From Arcobacteraceae bacterium (lineage in GTDB: Bacteria; Campylobacterota; Campylobacteria; Campylobacterales; Arcobacteraceae): DNA of 34,158 nucleotides. Position numbers and translations under genes: made by a program. The notes beneath the pieces are model-generated. The model was not told the DNA's origin. It worked only from the letters and a program-made list of their open reading frames with translations, and ran no database searches. Shown here in pieces: positions 1-7,843 of this stretch. The DNA lies in assembly GCA_029938215.1 (NCBI GenBank), contig JAOZVJ010000003.1, forward strand, positions 1-34,158, read 5' to 3'. Each line of letters begins with the position of its first letter. The first letter of the stretch is position 1.

Positions 1-48
1 TTTGATAGTATATTATAGCATAAATTTCTTAAGTTTGGTTTTATATAG

Positions 49-351
49 CTATATTTCGCCAGACCCATAGTAACTTCTTCCATTTACTGGCTTGCCGTTT
101 TTATACATTATTTCGGACTCTAGCTTACCAGACATATAATAACTTTTTCCTTTTTTAAACTTGCCATCTTTATACATTATTTCGGATTTCAATTTACCAG
201 AACGGTCACATTCTCTAAATAATCCATTTGCAGGTTTTTGTGTTTTAATTTCTAAAAAAATATCATTTTTAAGAACTAAATCTTTGTCACTATAAACTAC
301 GCTCCCTAGCAAGCTTACGCATAAAAGTATATTAATAATAATTATTTTCAC
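49..351 (-). CDS. Secreted MORN-type repeat protein (YwqK-like), 100 aa
   Basis: The first ~20 residues form a signal peptide (basic start, hydrophobic core, likely cleavage after VYS), so the product is probably periplasmic. The rest holds two close copies of a 23-residue unit (SGKLKSEIMYKDGK... and SGKLESEIMYKNGK...) of the MORN-variant type found in YwqK-like proteins. A third copy starts (GSGEI) and is cut by a TAG stop at 49-51. The molecular role of such proteins is not known; family members called YwqK antitoxin have little experimental support. It is divergent from the CHAD gene across a 116-base gap. The end inside a repeat suggests either a naturally short repeat protein or a 3'-shortened copy. 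Confidence 0.7.
   Translation of the reverse strand: MKIIIINILLCVSLLGSVVYSDKDLVLKNDIFLEIKTQKPANGLFRECDRSGKLKSEIMYKDGKFKKGKSYYMSGKLESEIMYKNGKPVNGRSYYGSGEI
91..186 (-). repeat. 69-base imperfect tandem repeat within the MORN gene
   Basis: The blocks at 91-117 and 160-186 are nearly identical (27 bases, two differences) and lie exactly 69 bases apart. That equals one 23-residue protein repeat. The DNA-level identity suggests recent duplication or ongoing homogenisation of the repeat units. Confidence 0.75.
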
Positions 352-441
352 AGCTTACCTTTATTATTTTGCCAATTCAAAAATTAAAATTTTGATTAAA
401 AGATGTTAGCACTATTTCGTTAATAAAGTGTTAAAATTAGA

Positions 442-447
442 TATACT
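442..447 (+). promoter_or_regulatory. Candidate sigma-70 -10 element for the CHAD gene
   Basis: TATACT lies 20 bases before the start codon, followed by AGGAG at 456-460. The surrounding sequence is AT-rich, as is usual in Campylobacterota, where a clear -35 box is often absent. Assignment is by motif only. Confidence 0.45.
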
Positions 448-467
448 ATCGCAATAGGAGTTTTCTT

Positions 468-1355
468 ATGTCTGCAAAATACGGTATAAATATTAATCAA
501 ACTACAGAAGAGGCATTTAAAACAATTCTCAATGCTGATTATATTTTATTAAAACATTGGGGAATACTAGCATTAAATGAGAAAGACAATGAAGTAGTAC
601 ACCAAATGCGGGTATGTCTTCGAAAAATGCGTTCTTTATTATCTATTTTTCAGCCAATACTTCCCGAAAAACTATTTAAAAATTTCTTTAATGAGATGCA
701 TTATTTTTCTTCACAACTTGATAAAGCGCGTGATTTTGATGTTTATTTAGAAAATAATTTTTTTCTTGAAAAAAATACAAAAGCACAAAAGTTAATATAT
801 AAACTTATAAAAGCACAACAAAAAAAAGAATACAAAAAAATTAAAATTATAATCAAAAGTACAAGATTGCAAAATTTTTATAATTCACTAGATAAATTAC
901 TTGCAACAAATAGATGGCAAAAATATTTTTCAAGTAAACAAAAAAATGAATTTAATAAAAATATTGTACCGCTTGCTGCAAAAATAATTGAACTATATAA
1001 AAATAACTTAATTTACATGGGAATTAACATTGATAAACTAGATGATAAATCTTTACATAAATTACGAATACAATGTAAAAAACTTCGCTATTCAACAGAA
1101 TTTTTTAAAACACTATTTAATAATGAAATAATTTCACTTACAAATTGTCTTAAAGAGATTCAAGATATTTTGGGGATACTTCATGATGAAACTATAATGA
1201 AAAAAATTCACAAAACCTTATTAAAAAAACATAAAAATAGAAAAATAGAAAAATTTACTCAAAAATTAGAAAAAAAGACAAAAAATAAAAATAAAAAACT
1301 CAAGAAACAACTTGAGTTTTATTGGGGAAATTTTCTTCAAATAAAAAAGTTTTAA
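468..1355 (+). CDS. CHAD-domain protein
   Basis: CHAD (conserved histidine alpha-helical domain) proteins are helical bundles that bind inorganic polyphosphate through basic residues. Both hallmark segments are present: HQMRVCLRKMRSLL near residue 45 with RDFDVYL near 88, and LHKLRIQCKKLRYS in the second half. The protein is very lysine-rich, especially in the last 60 residues. At 295 aa it is a stand-alone CHAD protein without a CYTH or SixA partner domain. AGGAG seven bases upstream supports this ATG. It converges with the DUF2304 gene and overlaps it by four bases. Its 3' coding end also holds a hairpin that fits a terminator for the opposite operon. Polyphosphate binding is inferred from family. 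Confidence 0.9.
   Translation: MSAKYGININQTTEEAFKTILNADYILLKHWGILALNEKDNEVVHQMRVCLRKMRSLLSIFQPILPEKLFKNFFNEMHYFSSQLDKARDFDVYLENNFFLEKNTKAQKLIYKLIKAQQKKEYKKIKIIIKSTRLQNFYNSLDKLLATNRWQKYFSSKQKNEFNKNIVPLAAKIIELYKNNLIYMGINIDKLDDKSLHKLRIQCKKLRYSTEFFKTLFNNEIISLTNCLKEIQDILGILHDETIMKKIHKTLLKKHKNRKIEKFTQKLEKKTKNKNKKLKKQLEFYWGNFLQIKKF
1295..1320 (-). terminator. Intrinsic terminator of the glycan operon, inside the CHAD gene
   Basis: A 10-base perfect stem (1295-1304 with 1311-1320, AAAACTCAAG paired to CTTGAGTTTT) has a 6-base loop. Read leftward, it is followed by a T-rich tract at about 1276-1294, the classic rho-independent layout. It lies 31 bases past the DUF2304 stop codon and within the last codons of the convergent CHAD gene. 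On the plus strand the stem ends in TTTT but the tail is poorer. Confidence 0.7.
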
Positions 1356-1717
1356 TCCAGCTTATTTTCTTCACTTTTTGTAGTTTTAGAAATATCTATT
1401 TTTTTACCATTTTCTATAGTTCTATTTCTAACTATTTTTGTTATTCTCTCACTCAATGTACTACTTTTTGCATAAAGTACAGCCACAAGCAAAAGCAAGA
1501 TAGCATTTGAAAGATACAAAATCAAATCTGTACCTTTTCCTATGCCAAAATATTGAGCTATTTCATCTGTTTGAGCAGGAAAGATAATAAAATAAATACC
1601 AATAGAAAATAAAACCAATAAAACAAATTTATTTGTATCTCTGAATTTTTGAGAATGAGCCAAAAATAAAAATGTAAAACCTACTAAAAAAACTAATAAA
1701 AATTTTATAAATATCAT
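1352..1717 (-). CDS. DUF2304 small membrane protein
   Basis: This 121-residue protein has about three hydrophobic segments (roughly 2-20, 28-47, 64-83) and a charged C-terminal tail. This matches DUF2304, a family regularly encoded next to DPM-type family 2 glycosyltransferases. It overlaps that glycosyltransferase by four bases, implying translational coupling. The family has no firm biochemical role; an accessory or membrane anchor for the glycosyltransferase is a reasonable inference. It is the last gene of the leftward glycan operon. Confidence 0.8.
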   Translation of the reverse strand: MIFIKFLLVFLVGFTFLFLAHSQKFRDTNKFVLLVLFSIGIYFIIFPAQTDEIAQYFGIGKGTDLILYLSNAILLLLVAVLYAKSSTLSERITKIVRNRTIENGKKIDISKTTKSEENKLD

Positions 1718-2406
1718 ACTCTCAACCTTTTAAATAAAATTTCTAAAATAATATTTAAACTATTTAATAATTTTTGACCTTTTTGTTTGGTGTATTCATT
1801 GTATAAAATCGCACAAGGAATTTCTTTATATTTTAAATTATTATTTTTTATAACATCTATTACCTCAGACGCATGTGCCATTCTATTTTGTGTAATATTA
1901 AACTTTTTATTTGATATTTTTATCATTCTAAAACCGTTGTGCGTGTCTGTTAATTTAATTCCAGAAATTATCCAAGTAAATATAATCGCCATTTTTAAAA
2001 CGATTTTTTTTATAAAAGATATATTTTGTGCATTTCCTAAAAATCTAGAACCAAGAACTATATCATATTTGCCTTTTTTCATAGTTTCTTCAAAAAGTTT
2101 TATATCTTTTGGATTATGCTGACCATCACTATCTATGGTTACCGCATATCTCAATCCAAGTTTTCTAGCAAACTCAATACCAGTTTGAAGTGCCGCACCC
2201 TGCCCCATATTTATCTCATGAGTTAATAAATAAATACCATCGATTTGCTCCAAAATTTCACCGCTATTGTCTGTTGAACAATCATTAACTATTATTATTG
2301 TGTCTTTTGGTCTTTCTTTTTTTAAGCTATGCAAAAAATCTTTAATTACTTTTTTCTCATTAAACACTGGCACTACAATAGCTATATCATTAGTCACTTT
2401 GCACAT
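1714..2406 (-). CDS. Family 2 glycosyltransferase, dolichyl-phosphate-mannose-synthase type
   Basis: A GT-A fold glycosyltransferase of 230 aa. The N-terminus has the nucleotide-sugar strand IAIVVPVFNE (8-17) and VNDCSTDNS (40-48). The metal-binding motif is DSDGQH (92-97), followed by LGSRF and DTHNGFRM, all typical of the DPM/DPG synthase group that transfers sugar to polyprenyl phosphate at the inner membrane. There are no C-terminal membrane helices, consistent with the adjacent DUF2304 protein acting as partner. It overlaps the deacetylase gene. AAGG sits too close to the ATG at 2406 but nine bases from an in-frame GTG at 2397, so the product may start at MTNDIAIVV. Donor and acceptor sugars cannot be read from sequence. 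Confidence 0.88.
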   Translation of the reverse strand: MCKVTNDIAIVVPVFNEKKVIKDFLHSLKKERPKDTIIIVNDCSTDNSGEILEQIDGIYLLTHEINMGQGAALQTGIEFARKLGLRYAVTIDSDGQHNPKDIKLFEETMKKGKYDIVLGSRFLGNAQNISFIKKIVLKMAIIFTWIISGIKLTDTHNGFRMIKISNKKFNITQNRMAHASEVIDVIKNNNLKYKEIPCAILYNEYTKQKGQKLLNSLNIILEILFKRLRV

Positions 2407-3220
2407 CCTTAATATTCTGCAATATTTTATCTATTTTATTATATGATTTTGATGTTGCAACAGTTGCCAAGAAATAATCTCTATTTATTTTAATTTTATC
2501 CAAAAAATATTTTGCTAAATTTGTATCAAGTAATTCATAAGGATGTATATAAAATACAGGCTTTATATTATTTTCTATCGCTTTTCTAAAAAAATAATTT
2601 AAAACAGTAAGTGGCAACACTCTTAAATAAAAACCGCCACTAAAGGGTAAAGTCATCTTTGGTATTGGTATCTCCGCTACAATGCCTTTTTTGGTTTCCA
2701 TTGAAAATGGATTTTTTTTATCGGTACTATGTCCATACATATATGTTTTAAATGGAAAATATGAAGATGAATATTCATAACCCGTTTTGGCAATTTGCTC
2801 ATAATATTTTTCATCATGCGGTATAGACCAGCTAGGACTTCTATAGCCTTTAACCTCATCTGATATCGTATCTTCTAATATTTTTTTTGATAATGTAATT
2901 GATTCGGTCCATTGTTCAAATGTTTGATTATATACAAGATGATGCTCATAACCATGAGAAGCTATTTCATGACCTGCTTGATATATTCTTTTTACGATGT
3001 TAGGATATTTTTGGGCAAAAGAACCAAGTACAAAAATTGTAGATTTTATATTATATTTATCACAAAGCAAAAGCCAATTATCTATGATTTCATTATAATC
3101 AATTTTAAAATTTGCTATTTTTATTAAATTAAAATTTGCATCTTCAAATTCTTCCAAATCAAGTGTTAGCCATACTTTATTGTCTTTATAATTATTTGGG
3201 ATTTTATCTTTGATTGGCAT
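2390..3220 (-). CDS. Polysaccharide deacetylase, XrtA/DUF3473-like
   Basis: A NodB-type carbohydrate deacetylase of 276 aa. It opens with LTLDLEEFED (catalytic Asp and metal site region), then STIFVLGSFA, the metal-binding HEIASHGYEHH (H...H pair) and YRSPSWSIP. The C-terminal part has GGFYLRVLPLTVLNYFFRKA and PVFYIHPYELLDT. This resembles the DUF3473 tail of deacetylases linked to exosortase/PEP-CTERM exopolysaccharide loci. No signal peptide is evident. AAGGA eight bases before the ATG supports the start. It overlaps its upstream neighbour by 17 bases and its downstream one likewise. It probably N-deacetylates a surface glycan; the substrate is unknown. Confidence 0.85.
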   Translation of the reverse strand: MPIKDKIPNNYKDNKVWLTLDLEEFEDANFNLIKIANFKIDYNEIIDNWLLLCDKYNIKSTIFVLGSFAQKYPNIVKRIYQAGHEIASHGYEHHLVYNQTFEQWTESITLSKKILEDTISDEVKGYRSPSWSIPHDEKYYEQIAKTGYEYSSSYFPFKTYMYGHSTDKKNPFSMETKKGIVAEIPIPKMTLPFSGGFYLRVLPLTVLNYFFRKAIENNIKPVFYIHPYELLDTNLAKYFLDKIKINRDYFLATVATSKSYNKIDKILQNIKDVQSD

Positions 3221-4139
3221 TTTGCAATTCCTTAAAGCTTATTTTTTTATTTGAAATTACTATAACACCACCTATTATTGATGGTAATATTTGCATAATA
3301 TGCAATAATACAGATGCTGCTATTGCACTTTCTTTATCTATACCATACATAGTCAAAATATAAATCACACCCATATGAAAAGTTCCTATCCCTGCTGGTG
3401 TTATAGGTATCGCTTTACCAATAGCAGAAGCTAAATACACTACAAAACATTGCGTCAATGTCAAATCAAAATTAGCAACATATTTTAAAAAAGCAATAAA
3501 AAATGTCGCATTTACAACCCATACTAACAAAGTATAAATTGTCGCATCTATTAAAATTTTTATTTTCAAAATTGAATGTATATTTTTAACTATTTTTTTT
3601 AGATAAATTCTAATAAACTTATGAGGTAAAAATGTCAAAATTCTCATCAATTTTTGTCTTTTATATTTTACCATATAAAAAAACAATAATGATAAAAATA
3701 TAATAGCAATTGGTATAGACAATGATAATTGAGATGTAAAAAATAATTCTACTCCCAAGATTGTGGCTATTGCCAAAATTATTATATCTAAGCCTCTATC
3801 AAGCGTAAATACTGCTATATTAAAATTATATGAGATGTTGAAAAATTTCTTTAAATAAAAAAATCTTGATAATTCTCCGATTCTCCCTGGTAAAATCACA
3901 TTTAATAATGATACCAAAAAATATGATTCCAAAGATGGTATAAACTTGCATTTATTTTGTGAAAGCAATGTCCATCTAAGTGCCATAAATATATCACTTA
4001 ATAATGAATAAATTATTATAAAAAAGGTAACCACATAATCAATATTTTTGAACGCATCAAAAACTAATTGCATTTGTATATTATAAAATATATACACAGC
4101 TATAATAACAATAATAAAAAATTTTATAAAAAAGTTTAT
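3204..4139 (-). CDS. LPG-synthase transmembrane-domain protein (UPF0104), probable ATA start
   Basis: A polytopic membrane protein with family signatures ALRWTLL, PGRIGELSRFFYLKK, TLDRGLD and TPAGIGTFHMGV, as in the lysylphosphatidylglycerol synthase TM family, whose members are lipid or glycolipid flippases or accessory factors. No MprF catalytic domain is present. The nearest conventional starts (GTG 4097, ATG 4073) lack a ribosome site and delete most of the first membrane helix. The frame stays open to an ATA at 4137-4139, which follows AAAGGA at optimal spacing. It would give the expected N-terminus NFFIKFFIIVIIAVYIF and a 311-aa product. The gap to the upstream stop is then 14 bases. 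Family call is firm; the ATA start is inference. Confidence 0.85.
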   Translation of the reverse strand: MNFFIKFFIIVIIAVYIFYNIQMQLVFDAFKNIDYVVTFFIIIYSLLSDIFMALRWTLLSQNKCKFIPSLESYFLVSLLNVILPGRIGELSRFFYLKKFFNISYNFNIAVFTLDRGLDIIILAIATILGVELFFTSQLSLSIPIAIIFLSLLFFYMVKYKRQKLMRILTFLPHKFIRIYLKKIVKNIHSILKIKILIDATIYTLLVWVVNATFFIAFLKYVANFDLTLTQCFVVYLASAIGKAIPITPAGIGTFHMGVIYILTMYGIDKESAIAASVLLHIMQILPSIIGGVIVISNKKISFKELQNANQR

Positions 4140-4153
4140 TTTGTATCCTTTAT

Positions 4154-5056
4154 TTAATAATCAGGCAAATATCTTATTAAAAAATTACCTAATTTATTTG
4201 CTATTTTAAATGGAATAAATTTCCATAAAAAAGAAGCTAATTTATATTTTGAATAAATATTATTTTGTTTTTGATTTGATAAAATATCTATTTTTAAAGG
4301 TTTTGCTCCAAATTGTGCCTTAAATTTATGATTGCTAGAATCATACGCAGATCTTCCAAAATCAAAAACTTTTTTCTTTCTCTTCTCTGATGCTTCTTTA
4401 ATAGCCTCGACAAATACCACATATCCTGCATTTAAAGTTGAATAATTTTTATCTCTTCCTCCCCATCCATACCAAGCAATTTCATCATCATACAATACAC
4501 ATATCGCATAAATAGGTTTTTGTTCTTTATAGTAAATTATATATTCTATATCTTTTTTCATATGTTTAGGTAAGTATTGAAAAAATCTAATAGAATGTGC
4601 TGGGCTTCCGTGTTCGTGCATTGTTTTAGAATATAGTTGATAAAAATCAATCATTAAATTATGTCTATTACCTTTTTCTATTACAAAATCTTCTTTATAT
4701 GCTTTTTTAATCTTATTTCTACATCTTGAAGTAATTTGATTTTGTAAAATTTCTTCATAATTATTTGAAGAAATATCTGTTCTCAAAGTTACTGTATCAT
4801 TTTTTTTAAAATCTTTATAATTTGGATTTAAAACTTTTATTAAATAATCAAAATCTTTAGCTTTTTTTATTAATTCATCTTTATTTTCATATTTGACATC
4901 TGTATAACTAAGAACTGGTATATAAGAGATCATAGAAGTAAATTTTGAAATAGCCGATACTATATAAAATTCTTCGTACATATCATAATATAAATATTCT
5001 CTAATTACTCCATTAAAAATTTCCATAAAGTCTTTGCTAAATGGTTTTTGAAGCAT
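4154..5056 (-). CDS. FemAB-like GNAT-fold protein (XrtA-associated type)
   Basis: A 300-aa protein of the FemAB/peptidoglycan-bridge acyltransferase superfamily. The centre has SRCRNKIKKA (~residue 132) and a long GNAT-like region with EQKPIYAICVLYDDEIAWYG. The C-terminal motif FDFGRSAYDSSNHKFKAQFG matches the G-R-S...FK..FG pattern of FemAB proteins found in PEP-CTERM/exosortase exopolysaccharide loci. Classical members transfer amino acids from aminoacyl-tRNA; the exopolysaccharide-linked branch is thought to modify glycans with an acyl or aminoacyl group, without direct proof. It overlaps galE by 20 bases, so it is co-translated. Substrate is unknown. Confidence 0.78.
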   Translation of the reverse strand: MLQKPFSKDFMEIFNGVIREYLYYDMYEEFYIVSAISKFTSMISYIPVLSYTDVKYENKDELIKKAKDFDYLIKVLNPNYKDFKKNDTVTLRTDISSNNYEEILQNQITSRCRNKIKKAYKEDFVIEKGNRHNLMIDFYQLYSKTMHEHGSPAHSIRFFQYLPKHMKKDIEYIIYYKEQKPIYAICVLYDDEIAWYGWGGRDKNYSTLNAGYVVFVEAIKEASEKRKKKVFDFGRSAYDSSNHKFKAQFGAKPLKIDILSNQKQNNIYSKYKLASFLWKFIPFKIANKLGNFLIRYLPDY

Positions 5057-6077
5057 ATCTTTTTTCCCACTCGTAAGAACTTTTACATATTAAATCCAAA
5101 TCATTATACTTTGGTGTCCAGCCCATTTTATTTTTTATTTTTGTATTATTAGAAACTACATTTACAGGATCGCCTGCTCTTCTTGATGAAATATTAACTT
5201 TAAAATCTTCTTTTGTAACTTTTTTCATACTACTTATAGCTTCTTTTACACTAAAGCCATTTGAATATCCAACATTAAAAATATCACTTGAATTGTTATT
5301 TAAATAATCAATAGCTTTTATATGAGCATCTGCTAAATCATCTACATGTATATAATCCCTTATTTGGGTTCCATCAAAAGTATCATAATCATCTCCAAAA
5401 ATATCCATTTTTTCTATTTTTTTAGTAGCACATAAAGAAGCAATTTTTATTAAATTTGTAGCATTTGGAAAAGACTGTCCAATTCTTGGTGTCAAATTAT
5501 TACCTACATAATTTATATCAGCACCTGCAACATTAAAATATCTAAATATCACATATTTAAAATCATCATTTACAGTTGCCACATCTTTTATAATATTTTC
5601 GCTCATAAGTTTACTCATACCATAAGGATTTATTGGATTTGTTTGAAAATTTTCATCTATTCCATCTTCTGGTATTTTATCTGGTTCTCCATATACAGCA
5701 GCCGATGAACTAAAAATAATTTTTTTTACTTTCATATCTACAGCAATTTTAATAAGATTGATTGTGTTTACAGTATTATTTATATAATAATCTATTGGAT
5801 TTTTTATAGATTCTGGCACTATAATTTTAGCTGCAAAATGCATAATAGTATCTATATTGTTATCTTTTAAAATAGATTTTACTTTATCTAATTCTTTTAA
5901 ATCCAATTTTATAAATTTAAAATCTCTTATTAATTTTAAAGTTTTTATTGTTTTTAGATTACCAGTACTTAGATTATCAACTATTATAATATTATGTTTT
6001 GTTGTTTCTAATAACTGTTTTACTGCATGACTTCCAATATAACCAGCACCTCCAGTAACTAATATATTATTTTTCAT
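5037..6077 (-). CDS. galE: UDP-glucose 4-epimerase
   Basis: Extended short-chain dehydrogenase of 346 aa that interconverts UDP-glucose and UDP-galactose (or the N-acetyl forms). The NAD-binding motif GGAGYIGSH is at residues 9-17, HFAAK at 80-84, the catalytic Ser cluster at 123-126 and YGMSK (Tyr152, Lys156) fits the YxxxK pair. IFGDDYDTFDGTQIRDYIHVDDLADAH is the usual GalE substrate region. Length is normal. It is 29 bases downstream of the lipoprotein gene and supplies precursors to the glycan operon. Whether it prefers N-acetylated sugars cannot be told from sequence. Confidence 0.95.
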   Translation of the reverse strand: MKNNILVTGGAGYIGSHAVKQLLETTKHNIIIVDNLSTGNLKTIKTLKLIRDFKFIKLDLKELDKVKSILKDNNIDTIMHFAAKIIVPESIKNPIDYYINNTVNTINLIKIAVDMKVKKIIFSSSAAVYGEPDKIPEDGIDENFQTNPINPYGMSKLMSENIIKDVATVNDDFKYVIFRYFNVAGADINYVGNNLTPRIGQSFPNATNLIKIASLCATKKIEKMDIFGDDYDTFDGTQIRDYIHVDDLADAHIKAIDYLNNNSSDIFNVGYSNGFSVKEAISSMKKVTKEDFKVNISSRRAGDPVNVVSNNTKIKNKMGWTPKYNDLDLICKSSYEWEKRYASKTI

Positions 6078-6106
6078 AAAACAATTATCCTTTTTTATAT
6101 ATTATT

Positions 6107-7090
6107 TTAATTATCTGATTTTATCTTAATTTTTTTATCTTTTATCTCAAAATCTTTTTTAATAGAATTTTGTTCTTTTTTTGTTATAGATATACTTACC
6201 AATGCTTTTATATCTGGTTGCAATTTAAAATCTTTATTATCAAGTTCTATTTCTATAATCATTCTTCCAAATTGTGGATCAACTACTGGTATAATTCTGC
6301 TAATTTGTGATTTAATATCAATTCTAGGAGTAGTAAGAAATTTTATATTTACATCTTGACCAATTTTAACATAAGATAAAAGTCCTGATGCCAAACCAGC
6401 TTTTACTATGACTTTATTTATATTTATAATTTTTCCAACTTTTTCATTTTCACCTATAACTTGACCTTTATGTGCTATAAGTTTTGTAACAAAACCTTCA
6501 GTTCCAGCTTTTATAACAGCTTTTTTATAAATATTTTTTGCTTCTTCTAAATCAAATTCTAATAATTTTAATTCTGAATTTATAAATGATATTTGCGTAT
6601 GCTTATTTCCATATTGTTCCATACTTGAAGCATAATTATTTTGTGCTTCAAGTAATTCTGATAAAGAAGCTGCTCCAACATTATATAAATATGTAATATT
6701 TTTTAAAATCTCTTTATTGTTATTTAAAATAGTATTATTTTGAGATACTTTTATACCTTTTGATTCTATTTTCTTTTGTGATATTTGTGCTTTTATTTTA
6801 TTAATTTTTATTTGTAAAGGATTTCTATTATATTTTATGATTTCAGAATCTTTTTTTACTAACATTCCATTCTTTATAAGTATATTACTTAATTCTCCAG
6901 CTACAGGAGCAATTATATTTGCTTCAACTTTTGGAAAAACCATTCCTTCTAATTCAATTTTTATTTCATCTGCACCCTCTTTTAATTGTTCATCCTCTAA
7001 AGGTCGTGCGCAAGAAGTTAAAAAAAGAATTACAAAAAACAAAATAAAAGAATAATCTACAAATTTTTTCATTTTTTTTACCAAATCCAT
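6107..7090 (-). CDS. Lipoprotein membrane-fusion (HlyD/RND adaptor-type) protein
   Basis: A secreted lipoprotein of up to 327 aa with lipobox LTSC (Cys27) followed by Ala-Arg. Next comes a barrel-sandwich half (VFPKVEANIIAPVAGELSNILIKNGMLVKKDSEI), a long helical hairpin (~95-185, KIKAQISQKK... EAQNNYASS), the second lipoyl half (GTEGFVTKLIAHKGQVI) and a beta-barrel region. This is the layout of periplasmic adaptors of tripartite efflux systems. No RND, ABC or outer-membrane partner lies nearby; instead it heads a glycan operon. Two starts are possible: ATG 7090 or ATG 7072 (MKKFVDYS). A TATAAT at 7107-7112 would leave only ~10 bases of leader for 7090, slightly favouring 7072. Confidence 0.82.
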   Translation of the reverse strand: MDLVKKMKKFVDYSFILFFVILFLTSCARPLEDEQLKEGADEIKIELEGMVFPKVEANIIAPVAGELSNILIKNGMLVKKDSEIIKYNRNPLQIKINKIKAQISQKKIESKGIKVSQNNTILNNNKEILKNITYLYNVGAASLSELLEAQNNYASSMEQYGNKHTQISFINSELKLLEFDLEEAKNIYKKAVIKAGTEGFVTKLIAHKGQVIGENEKVGKIININKVIVKAGLASGLLSYVKIGQDVNIKFLTTPRIDIKSQISRIIPVVDPQFGRMIIEIELDNKDFKLQPDIKALVSISITKKEQNSIKKDFEIKDKKIKIKSDN

Positions 7091-7106
7091 TAATTTTTTA
7101 TAAAAT

Positions 7107-7112
7107 ATTATA
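7107..7112 (-). promoter_or_regulatory. Candidate -10 element of the glycan operon
   Basis: TATAAT on the minus strand lies directly upstream of the first gene of the leftward operon. All seven genes behind it are closely spaced or overlapping, so this could drive the whole unit. Motif evidence only. Confidence 0.45.
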
Positions 7113-7135
7113 CTACTTTAAAATTAACTTGTTAT

Positions 7136-7141
7136 TATACT
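7136..7141 (+). promoter_or_regulatory. thyX: Candidate -10 element for thyX
   Basis: TATACT in a T-rich stretch stands about 30 bases before thyX, followed by AAGG at 7161-7164. It is divergent from, and ~25 bases away from, the -10 candidate of the glycan operon. Confidence 0.4.
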
Positions 7142-7171
7142 ATTTCAATAAATTATTTATAAGGTTGGTTT

Positions 7172-7843
7172 ATGCAAATAACTTTAATGCAACATACATC
7201 ATTAGAAATCTGTGCTCATGCTATTAGAACTTGTTGGCAAAGTTTTGAAAATAGTGATAATGGTGATATAAAAGATAAAGAATTAATCAATAGAGTTGGA
7301 AATAAATTTAAACATAGCTCAACTTTAGAACATCTAACTTATACTTTTTATATATCTGGAATTAGTCGTGCTTTACTACAAGAATTGGCAAGACATAGAA
7401 TGGCAAGTCCAAGTGTTAAATCTACAAGATATACTTTAAAAGAATTAAAAGATGAAGATTCTTTCACAGATGGCTTAAGTGCTGCAGAATTAATAAATAA
7501 ATATAAAAATCCAACAGAAGTTTATGCTGATAAACATATGATAAGAGCAAATAAATATCTTGTATTTACAGATGTTTTAAGTGTTGATTTTTCATCTGTT
7601 ATTGCTTTGGAAAATTTAAGATTAATACTACTTGATGGTATAGGAAATGATAAAGCAAAATATTGTCTTCCAGAGAGTTATAAAACAGAACTTACATGGA
7701 CAATCAACGCTAGAAGTTTACAAAATTTTATAAATTTAAGAAGTTCAAAATCTGCACTTTGGGAAATAAGAAATTTATCAAAAGAATTATTTAATAATTT
7801 ACCAAAAGAACATCAATATCTTTTTGACCAATTTATTAATTAA
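7172..7843 (+). CDS. thyX: Flavin-dependent thymidylate synthase
   Basis: Makes dTMP from dUMP using methylene-tetrahydrofolate, FAD and NADPH. The ThyX signature RHRxxSxxxxSxR is complete: Arg74-His75-Arg76, Ser79, Ser84, Arg86. FKHSSTLEHLTYTF (~46-60) is the usual FAD-site segment and LPESYKTELTWTINARSLQNFINLR closes the fold. Length 223 aa is normal. AAGG eight bases upstream fits the start. ThyX replaces ThyA in many Campylobacterota. The last eight bases overlap the convergent small gene. Confidence 0.95.
   Translation: MQITLMQHTSLEICAHAIRTCWQSFENSDNGDIKDKELINRVGNKFKHSSTLEHLTYTFYISGISRALLQELARHRMASPSVKSTRYTLKELKDEDSFTDGLSAAELINKYKNPTEVYADKHMIRANKYLVFTDVLSVDFSSVIALENLRLILLDGIGNDKAKYCLPESYKTELTWTINARSLQNFINLRSSKSALWEIRNLSKELFNNLPKEHQYLFDQFIN

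Noticed and set aside
27-48. TATAAT-like sequence at 12-17 on the minus strand and short tail after the MORN gene
   Set aside because: It could drive a leftward gene outside the window, but nothing of such a gene is visible here.
1787-2122. Plus-strand open frame of 111 codons opposite the glycosyltransferase
   Set aside because: It is the complement of a gene with clear motifs (DSDGQH); the frame shows no ribosome site or recognisable domain.
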